From positions 746,954 to 810,953 of the forward strand of contig NC_031470.1 in assembly GCF_000006565.2 (NCBI RefSeq): a stretch of 64,000 bases of DNA. The letters are read 5' to 3'. The position numbers and the translations under genes are program-made. Below, in pieces: positions 24,582 to 37,700 of the stretch. A model generated the notes under the pieces. That model was not told the origin of the DNA. It made no database searches and worked only from the letters and a program-made list of their open reading frames with translations. Position 1 is the first letter of the stretch, and every line of letters starts with the position of its first letter. This stretch comes from Toxoplasma gondii ME49. Lineage: Eukaryota > Apicomplexa > Conoidasida > Eucoccidiorida > Sarcocystidae.

Positions 24582-27500
24582 TTATTCCAAGCTGTCCTCT
24601 GGTGCGGAGACGTTGAATTTTTCCCAAGTAGTAGGACAAATCTGTCTCGTTGCAGTGTGGAAGAGTTTTAGCCAATCAGTCCCAGTCGTCTTTCTGAGTG
24701 GTAATCGGTCACATCGTTGGCCATCGTCGTTCAGATCCCGTTCGCTATATTCTGGCAGTTGTAGGAAGTACATTAATCATAACAGAATCCCGAAAGATAT
24801 ACCACAGAGATTGAGTCTACCATCGGCGCACTCTCAACACAATCAGATAAAGGCCGGAAGCGTATGTTCCTCCTTTAACAGTGGCGCCTCTCACGGGTAA
24901 GATGCTCTGTGATAAGACAAGTTTTGGAAGCAGTTGTCAGCTTCAGTCGTCAGTGGCAACCGCAATCGAGACGGGTTTGGCAGACGTGTCTCCAGCTTGA
25001 GAGTAAATGCTTCACAAACACACCTGAGTCACGTACGCTCCTGTGTCCCAAAACTGGCATGACAATAACAGCCGCTTATGCGTACTCGGCGGACCAAGAT
25101 GTGCATTATGTAGAATTTGCATGTTGAATGTGTTCCTTCACTTGCTCTGAAAGCACGCACCTCAAAAACGCGCTCGAGATCACTAATGTTCCCCTGTAGT
25201 CGAATCCTCGTCCGTTAGCCGTACGCGGACGACGGCAACGGGAATATCACCCTCTGAGACGACAGCCTGCACGCGCAAGAACAGTGAGTAAATCGAGACA
25301 AAACCGCATGAAGAAACCAACCACCTCTCCTTTTGTGGAGAAACTAGAACCAACCAAACGGAAACTGGAAAAGCTGTTGTGCGTATTCCCTGTGTCTCTA
25401 TAAACGTGAGGGAAGTTCATGACTGCACAGCAGCCGCGTTACATGTGAGACGTATTTTTTCAGTTGTTGGATGTGAAATGGAACGGCCTTGCTTACCATT
25501 ATAGTGCGATCCTCGGGAAGCTCCAGAGACAACTTGTTCAGATACTTTTGTCCTTTTTCGAAAAACTGTTGATGGGTGGTCGGATCAAGTCTTCGCACTG
25601 TCAGTGGGGGCGCTACCCGCAGGTTGGATCCATGTTCCGGAGGAATGTGAACCCGTAGTCTCAAGTGGACCGGCTGCGAGCAACCAGTGTGGTCCACTGT
25701 CTGGTCGTCGACATCAGAATCTCCATTACGGGACTTCATTTCCATCGCCGCATCTTCTCGAATATCCCGCTGTTTCAGACCATGTGGAACGGTACTGATT
25801 CCCCCGACAACGTTGATCCTCTCATGTCGCGCCAGAGCGAACCGTCCCTCGCCAGAGCACGAGGATGCTTGGATGGGGTGCCCTGCCGAGGCGTGCTGCT
25901 GCCTAGAGCCTGGCGATTGGACTTGAGGAGACTTCACTCTCTTGCGGTCACCTTCAGGACTCTGAGGTCATAAGAAACCAAGAAGAAAACACATACAGAA
26001 AATGCAGTGTCTGATATGCATTTACTTCGCCGAAGCAGTCTTCCTTCTCCTCGGGACGTTCTAGCCTGGAAAAAAACATGTAGCCTTGGTGATCCCGAAT
26101 GATACCACTAGTGTCTTGACAATTAACCAGTGCTCTTTCGTGTTTTCTGATTCATGCTTAATGGTAGATGTTTCTCTTCGTTCTTTATTGCTGCTTCGTG
26201 CGCAAATTTCAAAGGCAATAGACTGTCGCCCTTAAGTCTTGTGTTTATGAACAACTACATTTGATACTGTTCGATCAATCAGGAAGAAGTAAGATGCGTC
26301 CAAAAGATCTCAGCAAAGATAGGATTCGTGTCAGGGGGCTCCGGGTCAATGTGTGAGAACCCTTATCCACGTGGGCGTGCCGTGCATCACGTCATCAAGC
26401 CGCATACGTCGTCGAAGAACGTTTCACGACACACCGGAAACATGCTACTTGTTTCTTGACTTGCCTCGCACCACAAAAGCGTAGATGCCTCACCTTGATG
26501 TGCGGAGGCAACTCGAGCGACGTGTTCGCCCATGGAGCTGGCGTTGAACCTGGGAGTCTCCATCTGTTTGGTGTTGCTGACCTCCCTGCTTGATTTCGGG
26601 TCCCCCGGTCACTCCTCAGACTCTTCACCCACGACAGGGTGGCAACCGAATCCACAGCTGCAGGATACTGCGAGGCTGCCGCTTTGCGGGTACAAGAGGG
26701 ACGGCAGCATCCCTTCTCAGGGTTCGGCACGTACGGCAGCTGCCTCGAGGGGGTCGCAAACCCTGAAGCTTTCTCCTGAAGCCCTGATCTTGCTCCTCTA
26801 CTGGAAGAAGTTCCTGGTTGAGTACTTTGCCGGAGAGCAAAGAAACCAGCTGTTCGTTGAAGCGTGTCTTTCGCTGGCGTCGCACGTGAAAAAGATGGAC
26901 GGTTCAATCCTCGAGATGAGCCACAATGTGCGAGAGTGCGTGTTGTTACAGACCTAGACTGGAGCGTCGTTGATCTGGCATACTGACGCGGACTCATGCG
27001 CTGTTGATCGTGTGCATTCTCTCTGCCCGAATACAAAACGTACCTCGGATACTGTTCAACCGAGGTCGGGCAACCACCTGCAGAACGGTGCTTATCGCGA
27101 AAAAGCGTATGGAATCGCTGACATACATCGACATGGGGATCTGGGGAATCGAGGAACCTGCCTGCTGCCTCTTGTGTGTCTTGTGACTCAGCGTTGCCTC
27201 GTGAATCACAAGTAACCCCGTTGGCGCTGCTCCTGTATACGCCGATCGATGCGCGCTCTTTGCCACCATGGCCTCCGGCAGCGCCTGAGAAGTATGTTTT
27301 CTCGTGGGGGACTGCATCCGCAGCAGAAGACCCCCACGCGGCCTCAGCTCCTGGGGAACGCTGTGGAACAGCTGGAGTCTGCTCCCCGGGGATCCTTTTG
27401 CCTGCCTCGTAAGATACACAGTCGGAGTCCCCTAAAACGAAAATACGTTCATTCATCCACGCTGCGTTGAAATCGTTTCCAAACGGGGGTCGAGTCACAA

Positions 27501-30500
27501 TGTGGCTGGGTGTCGCGGAGCCTGCAAGATGGCGAAGAGGCGGCGGAGGGCCAGGAACCCGACCCCCTCGAATTGGCGATGGCAACCCCGCGGGTGGAAG
27601 CCTATCTGTCTCGCCCTTTTCATTCTCTTGGCTTCGAAAAGGATCTCCACATTTCGCGCCTTTTAAGTGCAATGGACCTCTACCCCTGCATATGTCTTCT
27701 GAAGCGTTCGGCACTCGAGCGTCTGCAGAAATGGACACGTAAGACTCTGCGTCGAAAGACTTCTGAACACGAGATCCAGTATACGCATCTACGTCTGCGC
27801 CGAGACGAGAGCTGTGACACTCCTCAAGGGGCTGCTGCAGTTCTGAAGGGTGATGCCGCAGCGCCAGTCGTCGCGACAGGTCTGTTGCCCGACGAGTGGA
27901 AGGACGGGGGTGACGGAGGTCATATGTCGCATCTCGCATCATATCCGCTAGGAATCGACTGGGGTACAGCAAGGAGGTCTGTCCACCCCTGTGCTGGCTT
28001 TTCGTCCTCGTCTGCTCTCTCGATAAACAAGCGCGGCCTCCTGGCGAATTCGACGCCCTTCCAGAGGGACTGAGTTTCCGAGGTGACTCTCCTTGGGGGG
28101 GAGGCAGGAGTCTTTCGTCAGGATGTTGCACGCGCCGACGGGTGACAGGAGAATAATCTGTACCTGCTGTGACCATTCGGGTACAGGGCATCCACTCGCG
28201 TTTCTCGTGAGGCCTTTGCTCGACGGATGCCTGCACCTCACCGAGCGGGCTCGTCGACGATGCAGGTTTGGACGACGCCTCGGAAGAGCATGCTACCGGT
28301 TGAAACGTCTCGAGACCCGGTCGATTTCTAGCCGAACTCTCTGATTTCCCCACCAGCCGACGTTCCTGGAAAAGCTGTTCGCGAGCGACTTCAAGAGCAT
28401 GCATCTGTAACTGGAGGAAACGGAGTCGTTCGCTGGCAACCCGTGTTCGTTGCCGTCTTTCGACGTCCTCGAGTTCAGTAGGCGGTTCCACCAGTCGAAG
28501 CAGGTCTTCACTTGGAGCCTCTGTGGGGGGTTGTCCATCATTTTGGAAGTCCCCCCGCGGACTCAGCTCTACCCTGGGGCTTGCGACTCTTGCATGCTCC
28601 TCTCCTCCGTGCCCTCGATGGGAGAATGTTTGTAACTGACACTCTCCTGCTTCAGTCGCATGCTCCGTCGAAATGGCCGCAATACGGGAGAATGCCTTCC
28701 GGCGCGAGTGGGTGTCCCTTGCGGGTGTCACAACTGCGGTTAGGTCTTCTATGTCAAGAGGTCTGTCAGTGTCGCTTCCTGCATTTCGACCCCACCCTTC
28801 TGTTGCGCCACCCCGTCCCCGAGCACTGTCACGTGCACTTAGTGGCACCGGGAGAGACATGCTGGATGCAGCCATACCGCGCCGCAGTTCGTCTCGAGGC
28901 CCTTCGACAGAGGTTCTCCGGGCTTCGGATGGCTTCCCGGAAGTGAATTCCGCAGTGATGGTCTCATACGCATCTTCGAACTGCATGCCCAACTCGATAG
29001 CTTGGCGAATTCCCTGAATGCGCCTCTCCAGGCTCTGGAGATCGGTCGACCCTCTGCTGACAGGAGCTGTAGTGCCCATCTCAGAAGGGCGGCTTAACTC
29101 CGAGCTTGCGCGAGGTGTTGAGAATCGATGCGGAGCGGATTCGCTTAGCCTGCATATCGCACCAGTTCTTCTTGCCTCAGATATCCCAGCATCCACACGG
29201 CCATCTCGCCGCTTCCCTAGTAAGGATTCTCCTTCCTCGCGACACTGCGAGAAATCCCCGAACGACCCGTGCACGGTTTTCCTTGACTGAGGAGACGCTG
29301 AAGCGCCTGGATGGCGGAGGTTTGCTCCTCCCAATTTGAAGTTAGACAACGGGGCAGAAAGGAGAGAGAAGGAGTCCAGCTGCGAGGCTGAGAAGCTGTT
29401 GGCTTCATCTCGCGTGGACGGACCGACGGAGGTCCTCACTTCGGAGCCTACCAGGAATCTTGAGCTCGCTTCGAGGTTTCCTGGGTCAGCAACCCCTTTG
29501 ACGTTGGGGCTTGTTTCGAGCTGTTCATCATTGACACAAGAAAGAATACTCTCCTGCCTCTCTGTGCCAAATGCACCTCTCTGTGACGCGCTCCTCGGAA
29601 CAGCTTCCCGTCGCTTGTCAAAGGTCCCCAGCGAGTTCGGGCTAGGTTGGCTCGCATGCAGTTGAGTGTTTTGCTCGTGCCCTGCCACAGCTGCACCTGA
29701 AGCAGAGTCAAACGCCCCTGCGGATTGTGTCGCGATCACCTTTTCCTCCCCTCCTTGGACAGGGGCTGCGGCCCTGAGCAGCGGAGCCAACGGGAGAGCC
29801 TCTGAGTCCGGAATTTCGGACAGTTGCTCAACCAGCCGCTGCACCTGCGAAAGCTGCCAGCCAAAGGCGACGCGCTGCGATCGCATGGCCAGCAGCATGT
29901 GAGCGAAGGATTGGAGCAACTCGTTTTTCGAGGAAGGCGGCGCGCCTCCCACGCGTCGTCCCGTCACACTCGGCGGTTTTGCCGCAGACGAAGGAGATTC
30001 AGAAGATACTGATATCGCCGTGGACTGAGAAAAAACTTTTCGTTTTGCGTCAGGAAGGCTCAGGGAGGTGACACGGGGTGAAGGGGTCGCAGGGCAGCGT
30101 TTCTCGGAAGCTGAAGCCGGTGTCTCTGGTTCGGGAAGGTCTGATCCTGTTGGTGAACTTGAGGCCTCCCCAGGGACGGAAGTCCGCGACTTCCTGTGCC
30201 CACGAGCACCAGGCGAAGGGGAGAGACTGCGAGCTGCCGTTCCACGACTCCGAGGTGAAGCAGAGGGTGTTCTACTGCGTGCTCTCGAGTCTGAGTGTGT
30301 TTCCACATCGTCAAAAACTCGCAGACTTCGTGGCGACCGCGAGTGACGATTCACCGGAGAAAGGGGGCCGGTGCCACTCTGTGCAGGTGTGCCCATATCT
30401 GACTCACTCTGGTGGTCGGCTATAAAAAGTAAGGTTCGAGATTTCTTATCTTTCTCAGAAGTCTGCCTGTTTGGCAAGCTTTCATTTGACGGCACCTGCG

Positions 30501-30513
30501 TCATCGTCGCCAC
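24582..30513 (-). CDS. hypothetical protein, 1565 aa, disordered with coiled coil
   Basis: Four exons whose phases fit exactly: 30513-26494, 25961-25497, 24995-24895, 24693-24582 (4698 nt). The start ATG (MATMTQVPSNESLPNR) is the first in the 4-kb open exon. The protein is mainly Ser/Arg/Pro/Glu-rich, predicted disordered, with many RSxS and SPSP steps in the first 150 residues that look like kinase sites. Two helical patches stand out: FAHMLLAMRSQRVAFGWQLS with QVQRLVEQLSEIPD (about residue 210), and a coiled coil around RRQRTRVASERLRFLQLQMH and LEVAREQLFQERR (about residue 700). The last 60 residues are more ordered (TTGTDWLKLFHTATRQICPT). No catalytic motif, TM or signal peptide is seen. 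I do not recognise the family; a scaffold or cytoskeletal role is only inferred from the composition. Exons 3 and 4 rest on splice phase and coding look alone. Confidence 0.75.
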
Positions 30514-33500
30514 AAAGCCAATCGGCCTCGAAGGGGGAACACTCTGTGCAAACCGGGGGCCCTCTCAGGACTACATGTCCAGTGACCCGAACGCCAGTGG
30601 AAAAAGCACGAAACGTGTACGCGATCAGTTGCATAGATACGTTGTTGAGAATGGGCTTTGTATCGCGAGCCTAAGCAAAAAATCACGTGCTCTATAAGTT
30701 CGAGATGTTTTTAACAGTTCGTAAAAGTCTCCGTATATAGGAGTGCAGCGGTCGGAGTGGACACAGACCGGTGATGCCAGAAAACTCGTTACAGTCACGT
30801 TTAGAAAAGGCTGACGCAGGGGTGTCTCAGACATAAAGCCTGCTGGATATGCTAAGCGTTTCCTTTGAGAGAAAGCGCTGCAAAAGGGACAAAAGATGCT
30901 GTCGGAGTCCCACTCGCGAACAAAACATCCGCAAGCCCTGACTGATTTGAGCACAATGCACGCTTGTTGTATGCTGGTTCGAGTGGGAAACGCAGCAGCA
31001 CCGTCCCGTCTAGTAGAGGCGAGCTTCCTGCTCCAACATCTGGCAGTATGGTAGCAGGGAACATCAGAGATATCTCGGTTTTCTCTAGTGAGGGATGGGA
31101 CACAGGGTTTCTCGTAATTCTTGATTTCGAAATATTAATCAAAACACACAGGCCCCCTATCCGCATCCAGACACTGCACGGACAACGGAAACTGCTCCAC
31201 AGAATGGCTCCAACGCCAACTGCTCCTAGTGCGAGAAGACACAGGAAATGCCATTAGGAGAGATTATTATGAGGGAAAATATTGGCTCGGCGAACTGCCA
31301 GAATCCAATATCTCTTTCAACTGGAGGCAGCCACCGTTAACGCTGCTGAAGAAGCGGGAGTCAGGAGAGCTTGAAAGCAGGCAGCGTCAGTCCGCCATGA
31401 CACCGCTTTCCCCCTGCGACACGACAGCTATTGAAGGGAGCATGAGCTTTTTGGACGAAAGTAAAAAGACGGTCACTTCGAGACAAAATACCATGTGAGA
31501 AGACGTCGGCACAGAATGCGGAATTGCAAGGAAACGCTGGTCACAGACACACTCGCGTTCACGCAGAAGTCTTGCACAGCCCCGGCAAGACAACGGTCTC
31601 GAGCTGAGTCATAACGGCGGGCACGGCGAGTTACGTGTTTCTGATACTTCGTTGAGATTGGAAGGAGAGCTCAGAATGATATTTAAATTCTCGATTTGTA
31701 TCCTTATTAGCATCGGAGAACAGACGCTGCATCACACTAAACTCGCTACAGCTCGCAACTTCCCAGCGCACTATCGCCTCGTGACCATGCCACCTTCGAT
31801 GCACAAGCCCAGCTACTGACCGTTGTCTTGCGGAACTCGCGCGCAGCATCTGCGCAAAGAAGTTGCTTTTGCATCAAAAAACCCACGCTTAAGCCTCTCC
31901 TTTGTACCAATAGGTCAAACCAACGCTGAACGCGGTTTCCTCCTGTGATACCATGTAGGATCAACGGTCGGTAGCCTATAGGGGCTGCAGCAATACCTAC
32001 ATGTCGCTGGCGAGACCTGGATTACGAAGCTATCCCTCCGCCGTGCTATTGTACATAGAGAAACGAGCTACACAGTGATTTTGCTACGAAGCCTCTACAT
32101 CTTTAATTCTTTCTGAAACTGCTTGTCGCGGAAGATTGCTTCATTGCTCGACCTGTCACTCAGCGAAAGGCACCGGACTACGCGATGGCACCTACCGTGG
32201 TCCCAGGACTGCTTCTGAATGGCTCTGAACCACTTACGTAGTGACTTTCACGCATAGGACGACGTTCAGACCACTCTAAAGACGAGCAACATGTGAGCCG
32301 ATGTCAGTAGCCGCTAAAAGACACTCCGCGACAACAGGATCCGAACGTGGTCCTTTGTCGGTGCTCTCTACAATCGTCTTGCTAAGTTTCCAATGAGATT
32401 CACAGTTGCAGTCCGGAGGAACTGCAGAATGTCAGACAACTGTCAAGTACGGGGCGACAGTGGCAAACGACTCTGCGTCTACCAGCGCAGAAGTGACACA
32501 TCGATGATGATAAACGTATTTACGCGTAGTACCAACAGTGATGGCACTACGACATAAGGCAGCAAGACCGGAGGCGGATCCCGCAGATAATAAAATAGGC
32601 AAAAGAGTCAGCTTTTGATTGATGTCCAATTCCTGCCAATGCTCTTTGATTTCGCATACGTGCGTTCGAAATTGTTCCACAAGGTTCTGTGGAGAGCTGC
32701 CGCAGAAGGGAGATGTCCATAATGCAGTTGGCGTTCCCTCTCGAACGCAACGCGCCGTTCGCAGTTCACGAAGAAATGCTGACCTCGATTGTGAGAATGT
32801 CTAAAGGATGGATTTAGAACGTGCTCTTGACCAGCTATAGTGGGACACACACAAAAGGTGTTTAAGATACACAGTGTCCGTCATACCAGTGGCACAATGG
32901 AGCACTACTGAACCTGGTTCTTGCTTCATAAGTAGCTTACAGGGCACTTTTGACGTTTCCATCGTTGCTAGGGTCTTTCCCTATGAACAAACAGAGAAGT
33001 GTGACGAGTCGGACACGCAGCTGGCATCCACCATGGAGTGAACCAATGGATTTCGCAGCGGCCGAATTACAACTAATTGGTTTCCGAAGAAAGGTGAGAG
33101 CAATATTTGAATTGAAGTAATTCTATCCAGTGGTTAACCCTCACAGGCAGACACCTCTATCAGGAGAGGCGATTCAAACTCAGTGTGCGAACTTTGAAAA
33201 GGAAAGCGTTCGAGGACACACTAAGACAGATTGTAGAGGGGCGTTCTTGGAAAAGCTGCCCGCCTTCGGAGCTGCAGTTAACAAAATTACGACGTATTCT
33301 TTTTCGCTTGCTCCAGTGACTGAGAGGCGACACATCCTCGGATCACTTCATGAGTTTAACCGCGCCAAGCCAAAACAAACAAAAAGTCTTGTTGAATGTT
33401 ATGGTCTCGGACGCGGCACCAGCGACGTTTCGTATGACACATCTTCCGCCAATGTTGGAAAACGAGTGGCCAATGGAGTCTTGCATACAGCAGTACCATC

Positions 33501-34742
33501 AGATTTGTGTTTTACCTTATTGTACTCCACGCAAGATCAAAAGACTCGTTCAGTTTAGCGTGAATTGACATGTCTGAGCTGCCCTCGGGATTCAACCGCG
33601 GATAGAGACAATATATCTCGTGACCCGGTTTCAAAAAATGGTGGCTCATAGCATTTCCTTATTTTCCCCCTGTGGAAAGTGTGCGTGGGTTCTTTGACAA
33701 GTCGCTTTGATGACTTGCCGCGATAGGTGCGTGCCTGATCTATCCGAACTATTCGTTCTTTTCTGCTGGCCGGTACACAAAAGTTAGCCTCGCCCGCGGC
33801 GACGGTGCCCACCTTACCAGTCCAGCGTGCTGCGTACTGCTCACTTCTACGTCATGACAGAATCCACCTGTCCGAGCCACCGGCGCTGTAGCCGACGCTG
33901 CACCGTCGCGAAAATACAGTCGAAATACCACAGTAAAAGAATATGAGTTGGTGATCTCCGACTGGGGATCCATGGACCTGTAAAAGGGTAAATTTTTCTG
34001 GAGGGCGTTTGTTGGCAGTGACTGTCCCGACGTGTTGTGTATTCCTAGCCTTCAGGTGACTGCGTTTGTCCTGCACGTGCCTTTCATCCGTGAACGTGTG
34101 CTCGTTTTTCTGGTACGCATTTGGGGATAGTCCATACAGCAAAGCTGGACAGGTCATCAACGCTTGCGGTGCGACTGCCACCGAACCGGAGTTAACCTGC
34201 TTGATAGATCAACAGGCCCACGTTGTAGGATTCGAAGCGATCGCCTCCCAAGATCATTGCAAGAGGTACATTGTTCTCCAGCATGACTACAGGAACGGTC
34301 ATGAGCGAACCCGTCGACAAGAAGAGGGTTCCTTTCCTGCAACTAGTTTTCCGAAAGGCCAAAAAGCGATTATTCCAAGCTTCACTAGTGGTGGCAATCA
34401 AAGATTTCTTCTTCCAGTTTGCTCACTGGATGGGTTGAGACTGAAGTAATGGCAGCATTACATTGATCGCTGAGTGCAGCCAGCGTCCCTCGATTTGCAA
34501 AGACAACCTGTCGGTATAAAAGATCAATCCGTACAGGGGTGTCTCGTGTCCTGCTATATCTTCGTCAGCAAAGCCTCAAAACCTTGTTGTCACTGATCTG
34601 TTAGTATGAAATTTGCTTGCTAAACTTGCAATGTGCGAAATGCAGGAGCGACATATGACCACCAGACGGAAAGCCAGGAATCCAAAACTGTTTCGAGCCC
34701 GATTACTCTCCGTGGTGGAAGCGTCTTCAGGGTCGCATCACC
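30514..34742. other. divergent intergenic region, about 4.2 kb
   Basis: Lies between the 1565-aa protein gene (-) and GMC paralog 2 (+) and should hold both promoters. Several open frames of 100-140 codons occur on both strands (for example 33130-33558 +), but none shows motifs, consistent composition or good splice partners. The 17-base string also found at 14561 lies at 32903-32919. Confidence 0.45.
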
Positions 34743-37700
34743 ATGGCGGGACATTCTTCTCTCCGTGCCTTCCAGCTGGGCAAGCTCGTGTTTCTAGGAG
34801 CTTTGTTCCTCATGGCGGTTTCAGCCGAACCGGGCACTGAAAAGGCACCAGAAAACTTGGCGAGTGGTTCAAAATTTTCGACTGATGCGAAAGGTGACCG
34901 CCGCCGGCCGAAGAGGTTTCAAGACGTGACAGTGCTGGAAACAGACGAAAAGCTGTCGCCCGAAACCAAGGCAGCTCTTGACTCCCTTCTTGACGCTGAC
35001 AATGAAGGGAAAAAGCCACGCCATCGCTCTGAATCCACTGCAGAAGCCGAGAAGGAGGCGGACAGGACCAGATACGCCCCGCCGCCAGCTCCGACATTCG
35101 TTCCTAAGTTTGTGCCTGTGGACGCTCTTACTCCCACACTCTCCAATTCCGCGTCTCACTCCGAAGAATCTGAGGAAGGTAGGTTGCGATAACGGCTTGG
35201 CACAGATGATGTTTTGGTAAAGAATATAAAGTACTGTTCATTCTCCTCATGGGCCCGACCCAGGTTACTAGACATACCGTATTTTGACGGAAACGAACGC
35301 CGCTGGTTACAACGAGTGAACGTGTTCTGTGAAGAGATGCCGAGTTATCGTTTCGCTCTTTTATGACTGCTCTGCGTTCACAGACTTCTCTTATGATATC
35401 CAGAAAGAGTACGAGAAAGCCAGACTGAAGTACCGAGATGCCCAGGTCATCAAGGACAAGGACGAATTCGACTTCATCGTCGTGGGATGCGGGTGCGCAG
35501 GCTGCCCCCTGGCCAGCTATCTGGCCCTAAAAGGACAGGGTAGGTCGTCGCGAAACCAGGCGCTGGTTTCACATGCTTTGGTATCAGTTTCTTGTAAACT
35601 CCGCTGGCGGCATTCTGTTTGTGGAGTCGACTTCCACCTCGTGACAGTCGCTGGTCTGCAGTGAACCACTCCTGCTTCGAAACACTTACACCTTTTCCTG
35701 TGTGCATTTGTGTCGACAGGCCGACGCGTTCTCGTGCTGGAAAGAGGGCTCGAGCGTACCTTTGAGCAAACCCCAATGGCCATGACGGTTTATGGACATG
35801 GTGAGATACCTGGAGATTTAAATTCTTACAAAACCACAGTGAACGGCTTGTCCTATCCATTGTCGCAGATGATGGGAGGTTATGTCGTCACATAGTGTGC
35901 TGCCGATGCAACATCATTGCGTCGTTGATACAAAAAAGTTGTTGAATGTGGCGCTCAATAGTTTGGAGTAATACCAGAAAGAGCCCAAGTCGGTCGGAGG
36001 ATCAGTCACTGAGAACAGTACCGTGCCATGTAGGACTCCAGTCTGATTACAACGGCCCCCAAGCGCTAGTCCCACGAAGCGTAAATTCCTGTGTACGTGT
36101 TCCGACTTGCAGGTATATGCTGCCCGCAACGCAGGACTCGTTGCAGTTTTGAAGAAACAGATGTGATTCCATCCTCTCTATTCCTTTCGACCGGCACTAT
36201 ATTCATGCGGTGTTGTCCCTGTCGCTAATTTGGGATGGAGTTATTTCTTCCCTGTGCTACAGGTGTTGCCGCTGCGGACCCGACACTGATGCAGGTGTTC
36301 AACACACGAAGCGGTGTGCGAACTCATGTCGCGACTGTCATGGGCGGCGGCACGTCCATCGATTTAGCCATTTACGTTGAGGAAACCGAGAACTACTTTA
36401 AATTTATGAACAAGCGGTTCCCCGCCTACAAATTTCACTGGCCTACAATCCAAAGAGTACGTCCTTGGTTCCGTGTGTGTTCCTTGATTCCTCACTTGTT
36501 GTGGCAGACGCTCGGCGCCGGCCAAGGCACAACGGTCTTATTGTGGAACCACTCCACGGCTATGAATTGCGACACATCATGTAGTCTGAATTGATTAGAC
36601 GTGCAGCCTATCGTGCACTGAGAAACCTCGTAGAAACTGAGTGGCTGTTGTGGATTGCCTCGTCCTACGCAATGCAGGCTTACAGATACGTACGGAGAAT
36701 CGTTGCCCGACGAATGCCGTTCGACAACTACTTCGGTCTGCGCTATCAGCAGGCGCTCCAGTGGAGAGGCTTCAAGCCTATTGGCGGAAAAATCCCCGCA
36801 GACTACTCTTCTTCGCTTCAAGTAAACACACTGTCTGAGCACAACGTCTTCTGTATTCTGTGTATGTAGCCAGTGCAGATTGACAGCCCCCGATGGCGTT
36901 ACACCGTTTGTCTCGGATTTCCGATTATGGAAAAATCAGCCTCAACTGGGCGCAGCTTTCGCAGGAGATGTACTTCGTGGTTTCGGCCGTGTTCGTTTGT
37001 TTGAGGTCTCCTAGCTAGGGAAATAGAGGAAGCTCGTAACGACCAATCCCCGATACACGTTAGCGTCCCGGGCACATAGGCTGCCGCCTCACATGAACCA
37101 CGTCTCCCGTCAATATGCTTTGAACTCAGGTTCTGTACAGACGAATCTACCGTTGCAAATCGTGCTGCCACATGTTGTCAATAGAAATCTAGTGATACTT
37201 ACCAACTTCCCTGTATCTTTGTAGCTTTCTGCGTCCTTCGAATCGAACAGAAGGATTTCACACAGTCGCCACATTTAACGTACGGCGCTTCGATGTGTTG
37301 GCATGCAGATGGATAAAGTGTGGAGCAGCTACAGCTTGTTCGACACGAAAGACGGGGGATTCCGTCGATCGACTGATGTATTCATTGAAGAGCTACCGGA
37401 ACACGCGAAGAAGAATCTGGTTGTGCGCACCCGACACAATGTGGAGGTATGTATGCATTCATCCTGATAATAGATACTGTCACTGAACGCTTTAGCCGCG
37501 ATCCATAACTGCGTATCTCAGATCAAATAAACAGAGAAGTTGCAGTTCCTAAGATTATGAATAAGAATCCACTTAAAAGACAGATATGACCAACTTATAA
37601 GAGGAGGAAATAGAGCAACACGAAACAGAGACATATGTAGGCGCTGCAGGAAGAATGTTAGATGCACGCCAGGAGAAATGAGGCTGTCCCAGCAGGCCCA

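Noticed and set aside
26532..30346. Many + strand frames opposite the long minus exon
   Set aside because: They are shadows of a high-GC coding exon; the minus frame is open for 4.1 kb and joins to further exons in phase, while the + frames do not.
33130..33558. 142-codon + frame as a gene
   Set aside because: No motif, no coding-like composition and no splice partner; similar lengths arise by chance on both strands in this 4-kb gap.
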